From Desulfovibrio sp. (GTDB taxonomy: Bacteria > Desulfobacterota > Desulfovibrionia > Desulfovibrionales > Desulfovibrionaceae): 35,230 bases of DNA. The notes beneath the pieces were generated by a model that saw only the letters and a list, made by a program, of their open reading frames with translations, ran no database searches and was not told the DNA's origin. The stretch covers positions 1 through 35,230 of the forward strand of contig JAISTW010000036.1 in NCBI GenBank assembly GCA_031272405.1, read 5' to 3'. Below, in pieces: positions 31,922 to 35,230 of this stretch. The translations under genes and the position numbers were made by a program. Positions within the stretch are counted from its first letter, which is position 1; each line of letters starts with the position of its first letter.

Positions 31922-33382
31922 TCACGTCGCCGAATCGTCCCGTCGGACGGGCGTTTGCCTGTCCAGCCTCCCTTCAAGTGAAAGCGTGAAATTGACGCCC
32001 ATATACTTGAAGTGGGGCCGAACAAGTATGGTGACGGCATACCAACCAGCGTTTCCTTCGACTTCTTTAACATCCACATGTGCCATACGCAAGGGGCGTT
32101 TGCTGCGGGTCAGGGCATCGGGAGTGTCCATTTCCGTCACATAGCGGCTCAGCCAGGCATTCAGCCTGCGGGCGATATCTTCCGTACTCCGCCAAGCCCC
32201 CACGTCTTCGCGCTGCAGTACTTTGACGTAATGCGCGATTCTGTTGACAAGCATCGTGTAGGGGAATTGTGTGGAAAGTCTGAAACTGATCTCGGCGGCA
32301 ATGCTTTCGGGTGTTTTGGCGAAATGTTTCGGTCTCAGAGCCGAGTTTGCGGAAAAAAATACGGCATCATCGCGTTTACGGCCTGGAGCGAGGGCGATAA
32401 AGCCCAGTTCAGCGAGTTCGTATTCCCGTTTTTCCGATATGGCCGCGCGGGTGGGAATTTTGTTTCGCAGGCCGGGCATGGCTTCATAGCGGCAACAGGG
32501 AAGATTCGTCACGGCTCCTCCGCCGTCCGGCCCGATAATGTTGACGCACCAGCGATATTTGGCGAAGGAATCCGCCAGACAGGCGGCCAGGGCGAATGCC
32601 GTGTTGCCCCAGCAGAAATGTTCCTCACCCTCAGGTTTTTCGGTAAAATTGAATGTGGTCGCCGCTGCGGCGTTTTCCAGGGCGCAATAAGGCACACGCA
32701 ACAGGAAACCCGGCAGGACAAGCCCGACATAGCGGGCGATGTTCATTTCTCTGAAGGCATTCCAGGTCGTATAGCGGGGCGTGTCGAAAATGCTTTTCAG
32801 GTCTGTGATGTCGGGAAAGCGGCCCCAGTTGTCAATACCGAAAAATTCTTTGCCGGCCGCGGCGAAGAATGGAGCGTGAGCCAGAGACGCTACTGTGGCG
32901 ACTTTTTTCAGCAGTTGCATGTCCCGTGGGCAGGCGTCGAAGGCATAGTCGGCGATGATGGCCGCCACGGGCTGTCCGCCGAACTGGCCGAATTCATCCG
33001 TGTAGATGTGCTTATAGAGTCCGGATTTGAGTACTTCCGGCGCGTCTTCAAAGTCGTCGAGCAGATCCTCCTTGGATACATTGATATATTCCAGCATTAT
33101 ATTCTGGCTGAAATTCACGCGATCCACTAGAAAACGCAAACCGCGCCAGGTTGACTCCAGAGCCAGAAATTCCCGGTGGTGCAGTATTTCGTTGACTTGC
33201 GCGGAAATTTTTTCGTCCAACATGGCCGTCACATAGTCCGGCCAGGCCTCGGTCAGATGTTCGACGTCGGTTCCGGCAAACTTGAAGAGCGCCCGCAGTC
33301 CATCGGTCAGGACAACGCCCGCGGCGCTGTCCGGCTCAAGTCGCGCCGAGGAGATAATGACGTCCAGCGGGCAGCGAATCAT
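31922..33382 (-). CDS. Second TssC-like sheath protein (TssC2)
   Basis: A 486-aa full-length paralogue of TssC. It keeps E-S-T-W-R-G-L-R-F-L-V, N-V-S-K-E-D-L-L-D-D-F-E, Q-F-G-G-Q-P-V-A, F-C-W-G-N and H-F-K-Y-M-G-V-N-F-T-L-S-L, but differs throughout and adds a charged tail (R-R-D-D-S-A-T). Its N-terminus starts within the region matching the ClpV-recognition helix of VipB, and that helix is changed (C-P-L-D-V-I-I-S-S-A-R-L-E-P). ImpC/ImpD-type duplications of this family are known from other T6SS loci; their separate role is not settled. The ATG at 33382 lies four bases after the tssA stop. No tssB lies beside it. Confidence 0.92.
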   Translation of the reverse strand: MIRCPLDVIISSARLEPDSAAGVVLTDGLRALFKFAGTDVEHLTEAWPDYVTAMLDEKISAQVNEILHHREFLALESTWRGLRFLVDRVNFSQNIMLEYINVSKEDLLDDFEDAPEVLKSGLYKHIYTDEFGQFGGQPVAAIIADYAFDACPRDMQLLKKVATVASLAHAPFFAAAGKEFFGIDNWGRFPDITDLKSIFDTPRYTTWNAFREMNIARYVGLVLPGFLLRVPYCALENAAAATTFNFTEKPEGEEHFCWGNTAFALAACLADSFAKYRWCVNIIGPDGGGAVTNLPCCRYEAMPGLRNKIPTRAAISEKREYELAELGFIALAPGRKRDDAVFFSANSALRPKHFAKTPESIAAEISFRLSTQFPYTMLVNRIAHYVKVLQREDVGAWRSTEDIARRLNAWLSRYVTEMDTPDALTRSKRPLRMAHVDVKEVEGNAGWYAVTILVRPHFKYMGVNFTLSLEGRLDRQTPVRRDDSAT

Positions 33383-33386
33383 GGCC

Positions 33387-35039
33387 TTACCCCAAAGCGG
33401 CCGAAGGATGTATGGCCGCGATGCGGCCCAGCACTTCGCGCAGCCGCTGCGTATTTCCGCCTTCAAAAAGCGAGAAGGCGACACGTGCTGCGTTCAGCGC
33501 TTTAAGGGCAAGCCGCGGATCCCAGTTGTCCAGGTCGCGCGCCGTGACTTGCGCCAGCAGGGATTCGGCCAGAGCCAGCGCGGCGGTATTTTCCCCGGCC
33601 TCGCAGAGCAGGCGCAACTGCCCGACCTTCAAGCGCAGATTCTCCGAAAGCGAATCGGTTTTTGCGGCATCCAGCATATCCAGAGCCTCTGCAAGCCTGT
33701 TTTGCGCCAGCAGCCTTGCAGAGGCTTCAAAGAGTTCTTTGCTCCGGCCTGCCGGAGAGTCTTCTGGAGCAGTCGTCAGCGGGGAAGCGGGTTTGTCCGC
33801 GAACCTGTCCACTGACAGCGATTCGGAATGAGGGCAGGTCCGAAGCCAGGCGGCCGTCTCCGGCCCAACAAACGGGGATCCGTCATTGAAGCAGAGCTTT
33901 TCAAGCCCGGGCAGCCTGGTGACGAAACGGCCGCATTCCTCCCGTACTGCCTGCGCCGCCTGGGAAAACTGCGGGCCCAGGGCGTGAAGGGCGTTAAAAA
34001 TGAGCATTTGCGCATCCAGGCAGAATGGAGCGGTGTGGGAAAAATCTTCGGCTGTCAAGGCGGCGGCCAAGGCGTTGCCAGTGTCAAGCAATCGCCGGGC
34101 TTGGGCAAGAACGGCCGTATCCGGCGCGGGCAGAAGTGTCAGGTTGTTTTCATCCGCAGGTTGGATCGCGATGCCGCACCACAGAACAAGCCGGGAAAGC
34201 CGCCACAGGGCGGCGTTAGCCGGTTCGGCCGGCAGAGCCGCTTTCAGGTAATTTTGACCCCCTTCCACGAAACGGCGGCGCAGCACCGCGACGTCAGCCG
34301 TGGGAGCCACATTGTCCGGGTCGTCTTCAATACTCTCATCCGTAGCCGCCGGCGCGGAGGTTACGGCATCGGCGCCGCCCCGGTCCGTCCCGACGTCGTC
34401 CCGGATTGAGGGTGCCTGCGGCGGCGGTTGATCCGGGGAGAAAGACGTGTCGTCACGCGCTGAATTTTCGTCGGAATCAAGAACGGCCAGACGTTGGACG
34501 GCAGAAACCACATCGCGGAGAGGGGCGGCGTCCGGCAGAAGGGAGTTCAAGATTTCATCCAGCCCGGTTACCTCCTCCAGCAGATTTTTGCGCATGGATG
34601 CCGGGACAGGGGTATTTCGAGCCTCCTCCTGTAAAAAGGCGTAAGCGCGTTCGTGCCACCAGTCAATGGCGTTGACCCGACCACGCATACGTTTGAGCGG
34701 CGGCCAGCCTGTCTCCCAGAAAGTCCCGAGCAGGCCGGAGAGCATCCGCAAACCGACGAGCATGCCTTCAATGCCTCTGTTGTGCCAGAGGGCCACAGCC
34801 AGATAGACGGCTATTTGGATGTCTTTGGCTTTATCCGCGAGGATGGCGACGGATTTTTCCTCAATCAGAGGCCAGGATGCGGCGGCGCCTTGTCCGGAAA
34901 AACTGAGTTTTTCTATTTCGGCAAGAACAGCGGCATATTCTGGCTCGTAACGGGCATCCTGCCCAGCCGGATTTTCGCCGGGGATAGGGCTTGTGCCAAG
35001 CGCCGCGATATCTGTGTTGAGGACTTGTTGAGAGTTCAT
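33387..35039 (-). CDS. tssA: T6SS assembly protein TssA
   Basis: A 550-aa TssA. The N-terminal ImpA domain includes P-I-P-G-E-N-P-A-G-Q-D-A-R-Y-E-P-E-Y and the later G-L-R-M-L-S-G-L-L-G-T-F-W-E-T-G-W-P-P-L. An acidic, proline-rich linker (about 190-260) separates it from a long helical C-terminal part of the VasJ type, with L-F-E-A-S-A-R-L-L-A-Q-N-R-L-A-E-A-L-D-M-L. TssA caps or guides the growing sheath from the baseplate. The ATG at 35039 follows AAGGTGGG; an in-frame extension to 35129 enters the insertion sequence and is rejected. It heads the tssA-tssC2-membrane protein unit. Confidence 0.93.
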   Translation of the reverse strand: MNSQQVLNTDIAALGTSPIPGENPAGQDARYEPEYAAVLAEIEKLSFSGQGAAASWPLIEEKSVAILADKAKDIQIAVYLAVALWHNRGIEGMLVGLRMLSGLLGTFWETGWPPLKRMRGRVNAIDWWHERAYAFLQEEARNTPVPASMRKNLLEEVTGLDEILNSLLPDAAPLRDVVSAVQRLAVLDSDENSARDDTSFSPDQPPPQAPSIRDDVGTDRGGADAVTSAPAATDESIEDDPDNVAPTADVAVLRRRFVEGGQNYLKAALPAEPANAALWRLSRLVLWCGIAIQPADENNLTLLPAPDTAVLAQARRLLDTGNALAAALTAEDFSHTAPFCLDAQMLIFNALHALGPQFSQAAQAVREECGRFVTRLPGLEKLCFNDGSPFVGPETAAWLRTCPHSESLSVDRFADKPASPLTTAPEDSPAGRSKELFEASARLLAQNRLAEALDMLDAAKTDSLSENLRLKVGQLRLLCEAGENTAALALAESLLAQVTARDLDNWDPRLALKALNAARVAFSLFEGGNTQRLREVLGRIAAIHPSAALG

Positions 35040-35116
35040 GTTTTGCGCTGCCCACCTTGTTTCTGTTTGAAAGAGCATAGACGAAAACAGGGGAAAATGG
35101 AAGAATGCCGCCCTAG

Positions 35117-35230
35117 GGAGTGTTAACACTATTTAAGGGCCATCACGATGAGAGCAAAAACGACAAAGCCACGGTATACGGTCGCCAACTTGTCAAATCG
35201 CGTGAAGACACGCCGAAATCCCTTGAGTTT
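35117..35230 (-). mobile_element. IS5-type insertion sequence, second copy, 3' part
   Basis: The same element as at the left edge, inverted, so that both copies point their transposase ends into the window. The tip read from the inside is GGAGTGTTAACAC, preceded by CTAG at 35113-35116. It matches the left copy except at two positions. It inserted 77 bases upstream of the tssA start; the bases between (35040-35116) show no convincing promoter. The element runs off the window end. Confidence 0.85.
35129..35230 (-). CDS. IS5-family transposase, C-terminal fragment (copy 2)
   Basis: The last 33 codons of the same transposase as at the left edge, starting at a K-L-K-G-F-R-R-V-F-T-R-F-D-K-L segment and ending with TAG at 35131-35129. 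The protein sequence is identical to the other copy over this part; the single coding difference is a silent TAC/TAT. The gene continues beyond the window. Confidence 0.85.
   Translation of the reverse strand, partial: KLKGFRRVFTRFDKLATVYRGFVVFALIVMALK

Noticed and set aside
35040-35129. A 30-residue N-terminal extension of TssA
   Set aside because: It begins inside the insertion sequence tip, and the ATG at 35039 begins the family-typical N-terminus.
1-35230. CRISPR arrays, tRNA and rRNA genes
   Set aside because: No regularly spaced repeats, tRNA-like cloverleaf or rRNA sequence was noticed by reading. The periodic stretches at 13.6-15.7 kb are pentapeptide-repeat codons.

Overview
The window looks like a Gram-negative genomic island. 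It is built around one apparently complete type VI secretion system (T6SS). Every component is inferred from family motifs seen in the translated sequence; no database search was possible. The host is probably a proteobacterium, since the T6SS has a TssJ lipoprotein and an outer-membrane-type layout. A Desulfovibrionaceae-like host is only a low-confidence guess. Both ends lie inside partial copies of the same IS5-type element in inverted orientation, with their transposase 3' ends pointing inward, and each copy abuts a CTAG.

Left segment (about 180-3,330): a visibly A+T-richer module. It has a LysR regulator divergent from an MFS transporter and a RidA-like protein, and it closes with a 15-bp perfect hairpin. 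Next comes a gene-poor stretch (3,203-3,667) holding the broken 5' end of a small secreted-protein gene.

T6SS segment (about 3,668-35,039): almost all genes are on the minus strand, in apparent transcription units. (1) tssA, a second tssC paralogue and a one-pass membrane protein. (2) tssJ-K-L-M-E-F-G-vgrG, followed by a spike-loading cassette: an unknown 224-aa protein, a DUF2169/pentapeptide giant, a second pentapeptide protein, a DUF3540 protein and a DUF4150 PAAR-like tip. (3) tssB-tssC-hcp, with its own sigma70-like promoter and a strong intrinsic terminator. (4) clpV, a 5'-nucleotidase-like lipoprotein and two zinc-ribbon proteins. A lytic transglycosylase lies on the plus strand inside the cluster, between units 1 and 2.

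How it works together: TssJLM forms the membrane complex, TssAKFGE the baseplate, and TssBC (possibly with the second TssC) the sheath around an Hcp tube. VgrG plus the DUF4150 protein form the spike. ClpV recycles the sheath, and the lytic transglycosylase probably opens the cell wall for assembly. No recognisable toxin or immunity gene is present, so the cargo of the spike cassette is the main open question. The most unusual items are the 224-aa VgrG-linked protein, the two pentapeptide proteins, the duplicated TssC, and a pair of face-to-face promoters at tssJ/lytic transglycosylase that predicts a leaderless mRNA.
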